Shown here: positions 44,207-55,929 of the stretch, one piece after another
How the letters are laid out: every line of letters starts with the position of its first letter
Numbering within the stretch: the first letter of the stretch is position 1
Made by a program: the position numbers and the translations under genes
Assembly: GCA_038277395.1 (NCBI GenBank)
Contig: CM076192.1
Span: 126,491,470 to 126,555,469, forward strand
Length of the DNA: 64,000 nucleotides
Origin: Dryocosmus kuriphilus
Lineage: Eukaryota; Arthropoda; Insecta; Hymenoptera; Cynipidae
Direction: 5' to 3'
Notes under the pieces: generated by a model
Databases searched by the model: none
What the model saw: the letters and a program-made list of their open reading frames with translations, nothing else
Told to the model about the DNA's origin: nothing

Positions 44207-44870
44207 ATGACGGCTAAAAAAAACTGTTTAAATTGTAATGATGGAAATCTTAATTATGAAATGCTTTTGACAAAAAATACAAAAATAACAATAATTGGAA
44301 TATTTGACATCAAATTAAATCAAAGAGAAATAAAAGAAATTGACTTTTTAAAGGAAGCTATTCTTAAAATTACAGGACTCATGAGTAAGTTATTTAATGA
44401 TTAAAAAAAAACATTTAATTTAGATAATTACTTTATATACATTTCACATACAGAAATTAAAGGATTTTTAAGAGACGAATTTATTCCACAACATGCAAAC
44501 TCAAATCAGTATCTAGGCAGTATTACAAATGGAGAGTATAAATTAATTATTAACATTTTAAACATGACACCAAATTTAGCAGTAACGCAAGGAGAAAAAA
44601 TTGAAGTTCTTGGAAGTATTTATAATAATGGTAAAAAGTTTCAAAATTAATTAATCATAAATTTATTATAAATATATTATTATATTAATAAATAATTATT
44701 ACTATATTTGACTATATCTTATATATATTTTTATATATTTTTTTTATACAGATAATTGCAGCATTGGTATAAAAGTTCTAAATTCAAGTAATATTACTAT
44801 AATTAATGAAGAATCAATAGATTTAATTTTTTTACTTTTAGGAGGACAACCGATTTTTCGCGATAAATAA
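44207..44870 (+). CDS. three-exon gene of unknown function next to Helitron helicase
   Basis: Exon 1 is 44207-44384, exon 2 is 44454-44630 and exon 3 is 44752-44870, with introns of 69 and 121 nt. Donors are A|GTAAGT and G|GTAAAA; acceptors are ACATACAG and TTTTATACAG. All split codons join in phase and give about 157 residues ending at TAA 44868-44870. The N-terminus has CLNCNDGN (a CxxC), then KITIIGIFDIKLNQREIKEI. The middle reads FLRDEFIPQHANSNQYLG and KLIINILNMTPNLAV. The end is DLIFLLLGGQPIFRDK. The beta-rich look could be an OB-fold or similar, but I do not recognise the family. It runs divergently from the helicase fragment 75 bp away. Confidence 0.6.
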
Positions 44871-44918
44871 AATATAATAATAATAATACACTAATTTTTA
44901 TATACATTTCACATACAG

Positions 44919-45170
44919 AAATTAAAGAATTTTTCAGAGACGAATTTATTCCTCAATATACAAACTAAAATCAATATTTAGTCAGTATTACACATGGTGA
45001 GGATAAATTAATTATTAACATTTTAAACATGACACCAAATTTTACACTAACTCAAGGACAATAAACTGAAGTTCTTAGAAGTATTTATGATAATGATTTA
45101 AGTCTTAAGATAAGGATTTAAGTCTTTTACTTTTAAAAGGACAACTGATTTTTCACAATTTAATAATAAT
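44919..45170 (+). pseudogene. partial tandem copy of exons 2-3 of the 44.2-kb gene
   Basis: After the same acceptor (CATTTCACATACAG) the exon-2 sequence repeats (FFRDEFIPQYTN, then KLIINILNMTPNFTL). It has TAA at 44965-44967 and another TAA near 45060. A remnant of exon 3 (LLLKGQLIF) follows without its splice site. It is a dead duplicate. Confidence 0.65.
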
Positions 45171-45221
45171 ACACTAATCTTTAGATACATGTATGAAACA
45201 ACTAATACATTTTGTTTACAG

Positions 45222-45279
45222 TTTGAGATGCTATATTGGTTACTTCCACGTAGAGCATATTGGAAACAATTTCATTGAA
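45222..45279. repeat. 58-bp inverted repeat, right copy
   Basis: Reverse complement of 43559-43616 with a handful of mismatches. Confidence 0.75.
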
Positions 45280-45467
45280 ATTATTCCATTAAAGTTAAAA
45301 TTTCAACCCAAATTTTCTAAAATTACATATAATTGTCTAGATTTCATTCAAATTGGCTAAAAACCAATAACTCTAAACACGTACTCGTGTTTAGGTCAAA
45401 GAAGAAAGATTAAACCCTTAAAAACTTTACAATTTAAGATTACCCTACACCTAAATCTGAAAAAGGA

Positions 45468-45690
45468 ATCTGGAGGATTCCCCTGGGAATCTGGTGGATT
45501 CCCCTGGGAATCTGGTGGATTCTCCTGGGAATCTAGGTGATTCCCCTAAGGATCTGGGGGATTCCCCTAAAGATCTGGGGGATTCCCTTAAGGATTTAGG
45601 GGATTCCCCCGGGAATCTGGGAGGATTCCCCTAAAGACCTGGGGGATTCCCCTAATGACCTTGGGGATTCCCCTGGGAATCTGGGGGATA
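45468..45690 (+). repeat. 22-bp minisatellite, about 10 units
   Basis: Units follow GGAATCTGGGGGATTCCCCT with variants (AAGGATCT, AAAGACCT). The unit itself contains the inverted pair GGGGAATC/GATTCCCC, so the array can fold on itself. Confidence 0.9.
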
Positions 45691-45746
45691 TTCTGGATTC
45701 CTGACACAGCGGCGGCGGCGAGATCTTTATATATATATATATATCG

Positions 45747-47366
45747 TGACTCTTGATTAATTATTTCTTCTTATGAGTCAATTCATTTTACCTTTTACTT
45801 TTTGAATAATTACTTTCTCTTATGATTCAATTCATTTTTACCTTTTACATACTTTATGATTAAATCAGGAAAGAGGTTCCTACGAGACTAAGAATAAGAA
45901 TCTCCGAAATATATATAAAATGCACACTATTTATTCAAAATAATTAAGTCTGTTATACATAGAACAATATAAGATCTCCCTATCGTTAAAATCTCACACA
46001 CCAGAAAGTGACTTGCTGTCACAAGGATTAATACAAAGAAGAATACAAAATATCCGTCGTGCAGTTTTACTCTAAAATCTTTCTAATTTCCTTTCAAATT
46101 ACTTCTATCTCTCAGTAAATCTGATGGGTCGTTAACCCTACCTAAATTTATGGTGTTACAGCACTTACGATTATTTCACTCTCAACACTCATTTATTTCG
46201 AATAAAGGTAATTACATTTTAATTTTGTTTTCACTCATCTCCCAATATGGGGTCTCTGTCTATTACCTGCTAATACCTTTACGACTCACGAGTCCTCAAA
46301 TATTTCTTACTCTGGCTCGTCCCGAAACAATGGGCTTCCCCAGTGGCTGCCTGCACCAGTGATGCCAGGAGGAGGAGGGGGAGGTTTTCGTTCCTTTGTA
46401 GCTTTGCCCCGCACGCGCCAATATCTCCTCACCTGACTTTTGATTTTCGATGAAAGAGAGGATAAATCCTCACTTTATACGAGATCTAAAAGTACAGGAG
46501 TCTTGGAATTGGTATACCGTTTATTTTATTTGTACCAACTTTAATCATCACTACAATCCAATTACGGATGAAAGTAATGATGAATCATTACTTTTTACCT
46601 AATTCTGATTGTGAGCTTGTTTGATATTTATAATGTAATATTTCACTTGGGTCTATAAAGAAACGAACTTTTCCCAGGTATTTAAGACTTGTACCTTTGG
46701 ATTTCCTCGTCCTGGCGCACTACCTGTCACTAAGCCCTTGCCGTTTTCACTCTCACTCACCTTCTTCACTGTCACTCTACATTGATAGATTTATGGGGCT
46801 GTCCCCTTAGACACTTCTAAACTGCACGCCGTTTTATTTATTATCGAATCCGCACTATTCACTATCGCTAAAAGCTATCTTTTACAAACTGACTCTCTTA
46901 CTCGTATTTTATTTACATCTAATTCTCGAGGATTGTTTTCCGTTTTATAAAATGTTGGAGTTCGCTTTTTTTTATCCCTAAAGCCGTGAAGCCTGGAGTA
47001 GCAGAAGCGAGATTAAATTAATTTTAAGCAGAAATAGTCTGTTCTGGCAGTCAACAGGGATGAATCCCTGTTTCTCCCAGGCGAGGCTGTAAGGGAAGCT
47101 GGAGCTCTCGATGCTGCTGCTCTTACAAAAATCTCTCGTTTCTCCTTCGCTCAGCCTTTTTATGCTTTCCCCTCGTACTAGCACTCCCACCTCACCCCCG
47201 ACTTGTGTGGGTGGTATGGTCCAGCCTTGCATGCCTAGCATCCCCTGTAAGCTTGTTGCCACTTTTCCCAACCACCAGGGTGCATCTACGCGTGCCTACG
47301 CACAGGCTTTTTGTCCTAGGTTTTGCTTAGCACTGTTTTCACCTGTTCACTATTACACCTGTCACA
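45747..47366 (-). mobile_element. candidate solo LTR or other 1.6-kb insert
   Basis: A GC-richer segment without coding sequence sits between (AT)n tracts. On the minus strand it begins TGTGACAGGTG and ends AAGAGTCACG, flanked on both sides by ATATAT, which could be a target duplication. Frames on either strand are under 100 codons and show no domains. The LTR assignment is tentative. Confidence 0.35.
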
Positions 47367-48002
47367 ATATATATGTACCATTTTATTAATAATTTGAATT
47401 ATTTTTGTAGTTGAATTTCTTTATTAATTATTTTTAATTCAATAATAAGAATAAATTAAATTTGTTCATTATTTTTTACTTACAATATAAAAATTAGTAT
47501 AAATAACTATTTATTAGTACATTAAAATAAAATAAAATGAATATTAATTTATTTAACACTAATTATAATATTTTATTGAATTTATATTATTTTATATATA
47601 AGTCTCATTTGCACTAGAATTCTTGAAATTGTAAGAAATAAAAATATTTGTATGAAATATAAAAAAAGAATATGACACTCATTCTTGGATTATGAAACTA
47701 GTAGTTTAGTAAAATTATTTTTTATATCTTATAAATTAATTTGAAACATAATTTTAATATAAATTAGAACTGTAAATCTTCAAAACTAAAATTTTGATGA
47801 ATTTATTATAAATTATTAAAAATACTATCTGATACGACAGAATAGTGTAGTGAATTTAAATTTCATATATAAAATTTAACTAAAATTATTATTATAAGTT
47901 TTTATAAATAATGATATCCCTGAAATGGGAATTATTATGATATAATAAATCATGCGAAAAAATTTTAAATGTACTGTCATTAATAAAAAATTAATAAAAA
48001 TT
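47367..48002. other. AT-rich spacer, no gene
   Basis: A/T homopolymers and (AATA)n-like sequence only. Confidence 0.6.
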
Positions 48003-48119
48003 GAGGAGGGATAGGACTGAATGTTTGCTGTTAGTAAAACTGGGGAGTGAGAAGGAAAAATATGAAGTGATGGAGAAAAAAAGGCGCTGAAAGGAAGAAG
48101 GGAGAGAATAGAGGAAGAT

Positions 48120-48377
48120 ATGACGTGGGTGGAGAGGAAGAGAAAATGGATGATAGAGCGCAGGGCATGGACAGAGAGGAATAAGGGAGAAAGGTTAAGG
48201 ATTGGAAAAGATAGGATACGGGTAAATAGAGATGAGTGGATATGGGACGAGGAAGTAGAAGACCCGAGGGTAGGTAGAAAAGGGGCAGAGAAGGGAAGGA
48301 GAAATGAAGAAAATAGTAAAGACACAGAATCGGCGGGGGGGTTTATTCAAAGCAAAATAATTGAATGGAAGGAATAA
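48120..48377 (+). pseudogene. LINE ORF1 C-terminal fragment
   Basis: An 85-codon, very basic and Trp-containing stretch (RKRKWMIERRAW, RIRVNRDEWIWDEE) ends just before ORF2. It is probably the end of ORF1, but no zinc knuckle is present. Confidence 0.5.
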
Positions 48378-51300
48378 ATCAAGGATAGATAAAGAGAGAG
48401 AAGTGATGGTGGCGTTTTGGAATGTGGCAGGATTAAAGAACAAAGATACAGGATTCTGGGAAGAAGTGCAAAAATGGGATGTGATAATGATGAGCGAAAT
48501 ATGGACGGAGGAGAAGGACTGGAAGGGCCTGAAAAAATGGTTGCCGAGAGGCTATGTATGGGAGACGCAAGGAGCAAGAAAGGCAAATGTAAAAGGAAGG
48601 GGTATGGGTGGCATGGTGTCAGGGGTAAGAAAGGAGTTGGTAGTAGAAAGGGGAGAACGTAAGAATACGGCAGAAGAGGAGGGAATAATGGTGAAAAGAG
48701 TAAAAGTGGGGAAAGTAAAAGTAAACATTGTATGTGTGTATAGGAGCAGAGGGGAGGAAGAAGGGTGGAATGTGATAAAGAGATGGACAGAACAAAAGCA
48801 GGAGGTTTTGGTCTTAATAGGAGGGGAACTTAAATCGTGGACTGGAGAACAAGGGGGAGAAAGGTGGGACGAAGAAAAAGAGGTTTATATGAGAAAGTCA
48901 AAGCACAAGGAAACGGAAAGAGAGGCAAGAAAGCTATTAGAACTGATAGGATAGGCCGGGTGGTTCATCTTAATGGCAATACGAGGGGGGATGAAGAGTC
49001 CGAGGTGACGTTTGTATGTAAAGCAGACCCAGTAATTGATTACATTCTAGCAGAAGAAAGAATCAGGAAGTTAATGGTGAGAATGGAAGTGGGTGATGAG
49101 ATAGGGTCCGAGTACTTCCCAGTGATAGCGACATTGAGTGGTAGAGGCCTAAAGCGCGGAAAAGGGAACACGGGAGAAGCTGGGGAGATAAAATTAAAAA
49201 TGGGAAAGTGGGGGCAGTTAAGTTAAGGGAATTTACCGAAAGACTGGAAAATAAGGATCTTGGAGGAATGGAAGAGAAAGGGATAGATAAGATCATAGAA
49301 AATCTTAAAGACGTGATTGTCAAGGTAAGGGATGAGGTGAGACCGAGTAACGACGGAGAGAAATGTAAGAGAGGATGGTGGGATGTGGAGTGCAGAGAGA
49401 GCAAAGTAAAGATTAAAGAATGTGATAGAAAATGGAGGAGAGGGGAAATAAAGAAAGAAGAGTACAACAAGAGGAAAAAAGAACATGAGAAAATGTTAAG
49501 CAAAAAAAAGCAATGCGAGAAAGAAAGGTCCGTGGAAGAGGTGAAGAAAGCGGTTAAGGAAGGGAGAGAATGGGAAGTGATTAATAGGGGAAGAGGAAGA
49601 AAGAGGGGCATAAACGAGGAAATAAAAAGGACAGAGTGGACAGAATACCTTAGAGGATTGCTGGGTGGTGTGGGAAATAGGGTGCGGGGAGAAGGGTGAA
49701 AGGTAGTTGCAGAGGATGGAGACAGAGGAAACGTGATTAGTAGGGTGGAGATAAATGGATCAACCGCAAGATTGAAAGGAAACAAGGCAACAGGGGAGGA
49801 TGGCATCGAGAACGAAGAACTGAATTGTGATGGGGAAAGGGTAAGAGAAGAGATGTGGAGGATATGTAATAAGGTATGGAAAGGAGAAGGTTGGCCAGAA
49901 GAATGGCGGGCAACGGTGGTGGTACCAGTGATTAAGAAAGGAGCGGGAAAAAACGTGAAGGACTATAGAGGGATTACAATCATGTCAGTGGGTTACAAAG
50001 TTTACGCAGAGGTTCTTAGGAAAAGGCTGGAAAGGTAGGTCGAAGAAAGGGGAAGCATACCGCACAACCAAACAGGCTTTGGAAAAGGATGGGGGCAGCA
50101 GACAACATTTATGTGCTTAACTATTTAGTGAACAGGAACTTAGGTCAGAAGAAAGGAAAACTGGCCGCACTTTTTGTAGATTTGAAAGCAGTGTTTGACT
50201 CGGTCAACAGAAGGTTGCTATGGAAGGCCTTAAAAGAGAGAGGAATAGAAGAAAGTCTAGTAGAAAGGATAAAAGAGATATTTATAGAAACTAGGATGAA
50301 GATAAGAATAGAGAAAAAGAAAGGAGAGGAGTTTTGTATGGGAAGAGGTCTACGGCAGGGATGTCCACTAAGCCCATTACTATTTAGTATTCTGCTAGCA
50401 GATTTAGAGGAGAAATTGGCAAGGAAAGGAAAAGGGGGAACAAAATTGGAAAATGGCAAGCTATATTCGCTAGCATACGCGGACGATATAGTATTAATAG
50501 CAGATTATGAAAGAGGGATGGGTCTAATGATGAGAATGTTTGAAGAATATATAAGGGAGAAAGAATTAATTGTGAATGTGAAGAAAACTAAGGTGGTGTG
50601 TTTTAGAAAAAGGAGGGGTAGAATAGAGTATGAATAGAAGATATATGGCAAAGTAGTAGAACTGGTAGAAGAATTTTGTTACCTTGGGTACTGGTTCGAA
50701 ACAAGAGGAAGGAATGAGCTGCAGGTAAGAAAGAGATTGGAGTGTGGAAGTAAGGTAATGGGCCAAGTTTGGGGCATAGGGAAGAGAAGATCCAAGGATG
50801 ATTGGAGAATGAGAGTACGTATGTTTGATGTTTTAGTGTGGTCAGTGGTGAGTTATAGATTGGAAGTTTGGGGATGGAAGGAATATAAGAGAGTGGAAAG
50901 CATGCATGAAAGATTTTTGAGATATGTCATGGGGGTGGGATGGAGCTGCCCAGGTTATATGTTGAGGGAAGAGGTAGGCCGAGAAAAAATAGTAATAAGG
51001 CAGCTAAAAAGGGCGTGAATTTTTGAAGAAGAACTAAGGAGGGGAGAAGAAAGTAAGATCGAACAAGCGTGTGCAAGGGAGATAGAAAACAAAGAGAGAA
51101 GCGGGAACATGGGTAGGTCGAAATAGGAAGAAAAAAGTTACGCAAGAAGGAGAGAATGGAGTATGACTGGGGAAAATGGAGATTGGCAAGGAAGAGAGAA
51201 CGATATTTTGGCGAGACAAAGGGAGGGAAGATGGACAAAAATCGTGAACTCAAGGTACAATAGTTGGTACAAGATGGTAAAGTGGGAAGGAGAGCCAGAA

Positions 51301-51475
51301 TATTTGAAACAGTTAAAGAAGGAGAGTAAATGGAACAGAATGATGAGATTTAGAATGGGAGAGGGAGTAAGAGAGAGAGTAGGTACTGGATAAACGAGGA
51401 GGAGAATCGGTGTAGAATATGTGGGTATGAGCAAGAATCGTGGGTGCATGTGTTGGAAAGGTGTATATGTGATGA
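48361..51475 (+). pseudogene. LINE ORF2, endonuclease-RT, broken
   Basis: Endonuclease: VAFWNVAGLKNKD, a MMSEIWTEE block, GMGGMVSGV and VLIGGELKSWTGEQGG, where a functional copy would have GDFN. A frameshift follows near 48950, then DYILAEERI and SEYFPVIATL. Linker: CKRGWWDVECRESK. RT: NKATGEDGIENEEL, VIKKGAGKNVKDYRGITI, a TAG at 50036-50038, ALFVDLKAVFDSVNR, GLRQGCPLSPLLF, catalytic YADDIVLIAD, VNVKKTKVV, then a TAG at about 50635. Stops recur at 51018 and 51391. The C-terminal zinc motif CRICGYEQESWVHVLERC ends near 51466. Confidence 0.88.
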
Positions 51476-51954
51476 AGAGGAAGGGAAAAGTGTGGAAGGG
51501 AGAGTGAAAGAGATTCTGAATGGGAATGGACAGGGAGAGGGATGGATGAAGCAGTTGGAAAAGTTAAGAGAAAGAAAAGTTCTCATGATATAAATAAAAG
51601 TATAAAGTAGAGTCGGGAAAGAAAATATCAATGATAGATTGGTAAAGGTAAGGGGAAACGAAAGTCCTGGTCTCGATCGCAAGCGTAGAAATATAAGAGT
51701 AGATAAGAAGAAAGATTGTACATATTAGCAATAAGATGGCGATAAGCTATGATATAAGGAATTGTATGTATAGATACTTATAATGGTTTGGTGAAGACTC
51801 TTAGACCCGTAAAAGGGAGAAAGTATAAATAAACATTGATTGACTTACATAATGATTGATTTTTAGTACATTAATTCATTAATTATTTAGTTATTAGTTT
51901 TGACGTTTCTCTTATTAAATATTTTCGAATTCGAAGATTAAGATTCCTTTATTA

Positions 51955-52200
51955 TTATTTTTAATAATAAATTGAAATAATAAATCCATTAATGTTTTAT
52001 TATTTTTAATAATGCTTTGTTTAATAATAAATATAGGATTTTTCCCTTTCAACTATTGATATCCAGTATATTAAGTTATTTATCATGGATTAATTATTTA
52101 ATTTTAATAACTATTCAAAAAATTTTACCCTTTTTAATAATTAATTATTTATTTACATAATAAATTTAAATATATTTACATATATTATTTAATTAATAAT
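51955..52200 (+). repeat. AT-rich dispersed repeat, partner of 43130-43345
   Basis: Direct, diverged copy of 43130-43345. Confidence 0.6.
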
Positions 52201-52352
52201 TTAGTTATCTCTATAGCTTAATTTCTCATTAAATATTTAATATACATAAAAAAGAATAAGTTTAATTTGCTCATTAAATTCAACCAAACTGATCCATGGT
52301 ATATACCCAATTAATCACATGAAATAAATGATATAATTATACTACTTAATAA

Positions 52353-52354
<2 letters not shown>

Positions 52355-52401
<47 letters not shown>
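52355..52401 (+). repeat. (AT)n microsatellite, mariner target
   Basis: About 23 AT units; a mariner-type element inserted at its end, using TA. Confidence 0.9.
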
Positions 52402-52405
<4 letters not shown>

Positions 52406-54619
52406 CGGTGTCTAAAAAGTCCAGGGACAGCTGGATATTTCCTCAGGTAAAATATTTCTCAAAAAAGTGAAGGTCATTCCTGAAGTAAATTTTAACGAGG
52501 AATTCAATGGTGACCTTCATTTTGACGTTGAAGTTAACCTTCGTGGCTTTTTGAAAGCCAACTTTGTTTTTTTAAATAGAAACCCCCATTTTTTACATCT
52601 GCAATCGATAAAGCGGAAAATTCTACATTCAGGTTCTTACCCAAGTCATAGATCAATTGTAACGTTCAAGGTCAGTTAGAGGTTATTTGAAATTAACAAA
52701 GTTTTCCAAGAGGTCAGTGTAATTCCTGAAGTAAATTTCAACGACAAATTCATTGGTGAGCTTTGTCTTGATCTTGGTGATGATCTTGAAGGTTTTTTCA
52801 AGGTTTTTTCCAAGCAGTTTACGTTTACGTTTAGCATTACCCAGGAACAACGACGTGGACGTAGTAAAGTCTGTTCCCTTTGGGGTGCTTGATGAGCATG
52901 AGTCCCCTTGCCTTTTACGTTTCGGGGTGCTTGATTAGCGTGAGTCCCCTTGTCTTTCACGCTTCAGTGAAGATGTTCGAACTGAAAACCTTGAGCTTCT
53001 TGACAAAAAGCTATGCGATTGTAAAAATGAGTTACAGCATTACGAATCATATCCCTATCAATGAAAGTAGCCTGTTGCAGAATCCGATTCTGCAATTCGT
53101 CTAAGCTTTGGGGTTGCGTTAAGTATACATTGCTCTTTAAATAACCCCAAAGAAGATATTCGAGAGGCGTCAGATCAGGAGATCTAGCAGGCCACTCGAT
53201 TTCACCCCTTCTTTCAATCCACCTTTGAGGGAACTGCGTATCCAAATATGCTCGAACCTCCCTACCGTAATGAGCCGCTGCTCCGTCCTGCTGGAAGAAA
53301 ATATTTTGAAAATTATCGCCTGTAATTTCCCTTATTCTTGGTACAATTTGGTTTCTGAGAAGCTCTTCATATGTACGGGCATTGAGATTACGATCGATGA
53401 AGAAAGGGCCTATCAACGTGTCATTCACGATACCGGCCCAAACATTAATCTTTTGTGGATATTGTGTGTGACTCTCTAACATCCAATCAGGATTTGCGTA
53501 GCTTCATCTGAAAATACTGTATTGTACAAGAAAAGAGGATCTCTATCAATTCTGTCTATCATAATTTCACAAAATTCAACCCGACGATCAGGATCGTCTT
53601 CATTGAGCTTTTGTACCAGATGAACTTTGTAAGGATGGAAATTAATGCTTTTTAAAATATTTCGCACTGTCTCAGGAGCAACGTCACGCTCATAACTAGC
53701 TCGACGTAAACTAAGGTGTGGGTTTTCAACAAATGCTTGGGCTATGTCCATCTGCATCTCCTCAGATCCTGCAGATTTTGGCCGACCAGTTCTCTGAAGG
53801 GCCTTGATAGATCCATGATTCATAAAGCGCCTTACAGTTCTTTCAATTGTTGATTTTGAGACAGGATTTAACCCTTCTCCATTACGAAAAGTGCGATTAA
53901 AAAGCAAATGAACTTGATCATAAGATCGAACTCGATCTCCCCAACCACGCATCATTAATACAGATACCCTCTCTCCTTCCGAAAATTTAGCTTGCGCCAT
54001 AATAATCTTTTAGCGAAAGATAGTAAGCATGTACTCGTAATACGTAAATTTAGGTTCGATTCGTAATATTCGTATGGGAAAACGGTATAGGACTTATGGT
54101 ATCGCCTTAGGTATTGACTTAGGTATCGAAAAATGGTATAGGACTGTATAACTCTTTGGGGAGGAACAGAGCTCTCACCAGAACACCTGGAACTTTTAAT
54201 GAAAAATTTCCTTATGATTTTACAATATTCAAAACGCTGTAACCTAGATCAATACAGAGCACACCAATGAATTTCTCGTTGAAATTTACTTCAGGAATGG
54301 CACTGATCTCTTGGAAAACTTTGTTGATTTCAAATAACCTTTAACTGACCTTGAAAGTTACAATTGACCTATGAGTTGGGTACGTACCTGAACGTAGAAT
54401 TTTTCGCTCTATCAATTGCAGATTTAATAAAAGGGGGTTTCCATTTAAAAAAACAAAGTTGACCTTCAAAAAGCCATGAGGGTCAACTTCAAGGTCAAAA
54501 TGAAGGTCACCATTGAATTCCTCGTTGAAATTTACTTCAGGAATGACCTTCACTTTTTTTGAAAAATATTTTACCTCACGAAATATCCAACCGTCCCGGG
54601 ACTTTTTAGACACCCGGTG
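52402..54619. mobile_element. Tc1/mariner-type transposon with ~350-bp TIRs
   Basis: The termini TACCCGGTGTCTAAAAAG and, reversed, CACCGGGTGTCTAAAAAG are flanked by TA at 52400-52401 and 54620-54621, the signature target. The inverted repeats extend about 350 bp inward (52402-52757 and 54262-54619). Each contains two copies of a subrepeat (ATTCCTGAAGTAAATTT, near 52487 and 52725 on the left), giving an IR/DR-like arrangement. The minus-strand transposase is broken by a small deletion. Confidence 0.93.
52964..54000 (-). pseudogene. Tc1/mariner-type transposase, frameshifted
   Basis: The ATG at 54000 (MAQAKFSEGERV) opens the N-terminal helix-turn-helix region with SKSTIERTVRRFMNHGS and RTGRPKS, then NILKSINFHPYKVHL. 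The first catalytic Asp lies in FSDEAT at about 53500. Here a deletion of roughly 18 codons, plus one frame change, joins DEAT to NPDWMLESH, ending this frame at 53476. The second half carries NVWAGI, FFQQDGAAAHYG with the second Asp, and ARSPDLTPLEYLLWGYLK with the third acidic position, ending at 52964. It cut and joined DNA at the TIRs; now inactive. Both nuclear-side halves are otherwise open. Confidence 0.92.
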
Positions 54620-54621
54620 TA

Positions 54622-54935
54622 ATACTTCTTAATCTGTACAAAAATTTTAGTTAACATAATTTATTTATTAGAATTTTATAAAATTAATCATTCAAATCAG
54701 CTAATTATCTTGAGCAGTAATTAATACTTATTAATTTTTTTTATTATTATTAATAATCAGTATTATAATATTACCTCCTTTTATAGGACATTTTTATATA
54801 AAAATTCACAATTTATCATTTTATTGATTATAATTTTGTATTTAGTTCGTACTTATTATTATTAATTAGAAGAGTTGTATTTTAAAGAGATTTTATAAGA
54901 TCTCCAAGGATCACAAAATTTTTAAAGGAATATAT
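54622..54935. other. AT-rich spacer, no gene
   Basis: Nothing recognised. Confidence 0.6.
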
Positions 54936-55797
54936 ATGTTACGGTTAGAGTGATGAACCGGTCATTGTAGACAATAACCGGTCATTGTGAAGAATGTCCG
55001 ACCTGGCTGGACAAAGCGATTAATGTTTGAAAATTCATCGCTTTGACCGGTTATTGTGTACAATAACCAACGCTGGCCGGTAAAAGTGATGAACCATTTG
55101 AAAATTCATAGCTTTTACCGCGTTATTATCAGGCTTAATCGTATGTTTACATATTGAAGAACGTTTCATCGGATTTGCTTTCGATTTGTTTGTATAAATT
55201 CGATCAATAGTACAATTCATACCAGTATTTCGTTTTCGTTTGCTGAGCTGTGCTCTGTGCTCTGTGGTTGCTGATTTTATTACAAAGATTTGGTTAGAGA
55301 GTTGGAAAGGGAGTTGGAAAGGGGTTTGAAAGGGGTTGGAAAGGGAGTTGGAAAGGGGTCGGAAGGGGAGTTGGAAAGGGGGTTGGAAAGGGGTTGGAAA
55401 GGGGTTGGTCCAGCCAGGTCGGACATTCTTCACAATGACCGGTTATTGTCTACAATGACCGGTTCATCACTCTAACCGTAACATATATAGTGTCTGGAAA
55501 AATTCCGGGACATGTCTAGCTTACCTGTAGGAGGCTATATTTTCTCAGACAAAAAACTTTTACTCGGCTAGGGCTAAGTGAGTTATTAAAAAAGAAAAGA
55601 CGCTGCTAATAAAGTCGTATAACTTTGACCGACCAACAGTGGATATTGTAAAGAATGACCGGTGATTCTTTACAATAACCGGTCAAAACGATGAATTTTC
55701 AAACATTAATCGCTTTGTCCAGCCAGGTCGGACATTCTTCACAATGACCGGTTATTGTCTACAATGACCGGATTCATCACTCTAACCGTAACATATA
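54936..55797. mobile_element. nested TIR elements (GTTACGGTTAGAGTGATGAA ends)
   Basis: The left end (54943 on) GTTACGGTTAGAGTGATGAA has inverted partners at both about 55465-55485 and 55770-55790. The outer pair shares about 150 bp, including GACCGGTTATTGT and TGTCCGACCTGGCTGG. The inner partner shows a second copy ending inside the first. The recurring phrase CCGGTCATTGT / CCGGTTATTGT appears at least ten times. No coding sequence; flanks are ATATAT on both sides. Confidence 0.75.
55296..55410 (+). repeat. GTTGGAAAGGG minisatellite
   Basis: Ten or so 11-12-bp units (GTTGGAAAGGG(G/A)) inside the nested TIR element. Confidence 0.9.
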
Positions 55798-55929
55798 TAT
55801 GGAATATAATATATTTATTATGACAGAATAGTGCATTAACCTTAGAAACTAGATATATGTAATTTAAATTATATTAATAAAAAACAATTTTTAATTAAAT
55901 TAGGAACAGTTAGATATTGGATATTTATG

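Larger units (their letters stand above)
48003..51846 (+). mobile_element. purine-rich non-LTR retrotransposon
   Basis: A 3.8-kb LINE whose coding strand is strikingly rich in A and G. An ORF1 tail (48120-48377) is followed by ORF2 with endonuclease, RT and C-terminal zinc motif; the 3' end is near AATAAACATTGATTGACTT at about 51830. Several stops and frameshifts make it inactive. The wording resembles LINEs common in ant and wasp genomes (R1/I/Jockey side of the tree); the clade is not certain. Confidence 0.85.

Noticed and set aside
44752..44870. Similarity of LLLGGQPI to the pirin C-terminus
   Set aside because: Only a few residues agree and the rest of the cupin domain is not visible.
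49063..49806. 247-codon minus-strand frame, Ser/Leu/Phe/Pro-rich
   Set aside because: Antisense by-product of the purine-rich LINE; no domain and the sense strand is a clear RT/endonuclease.
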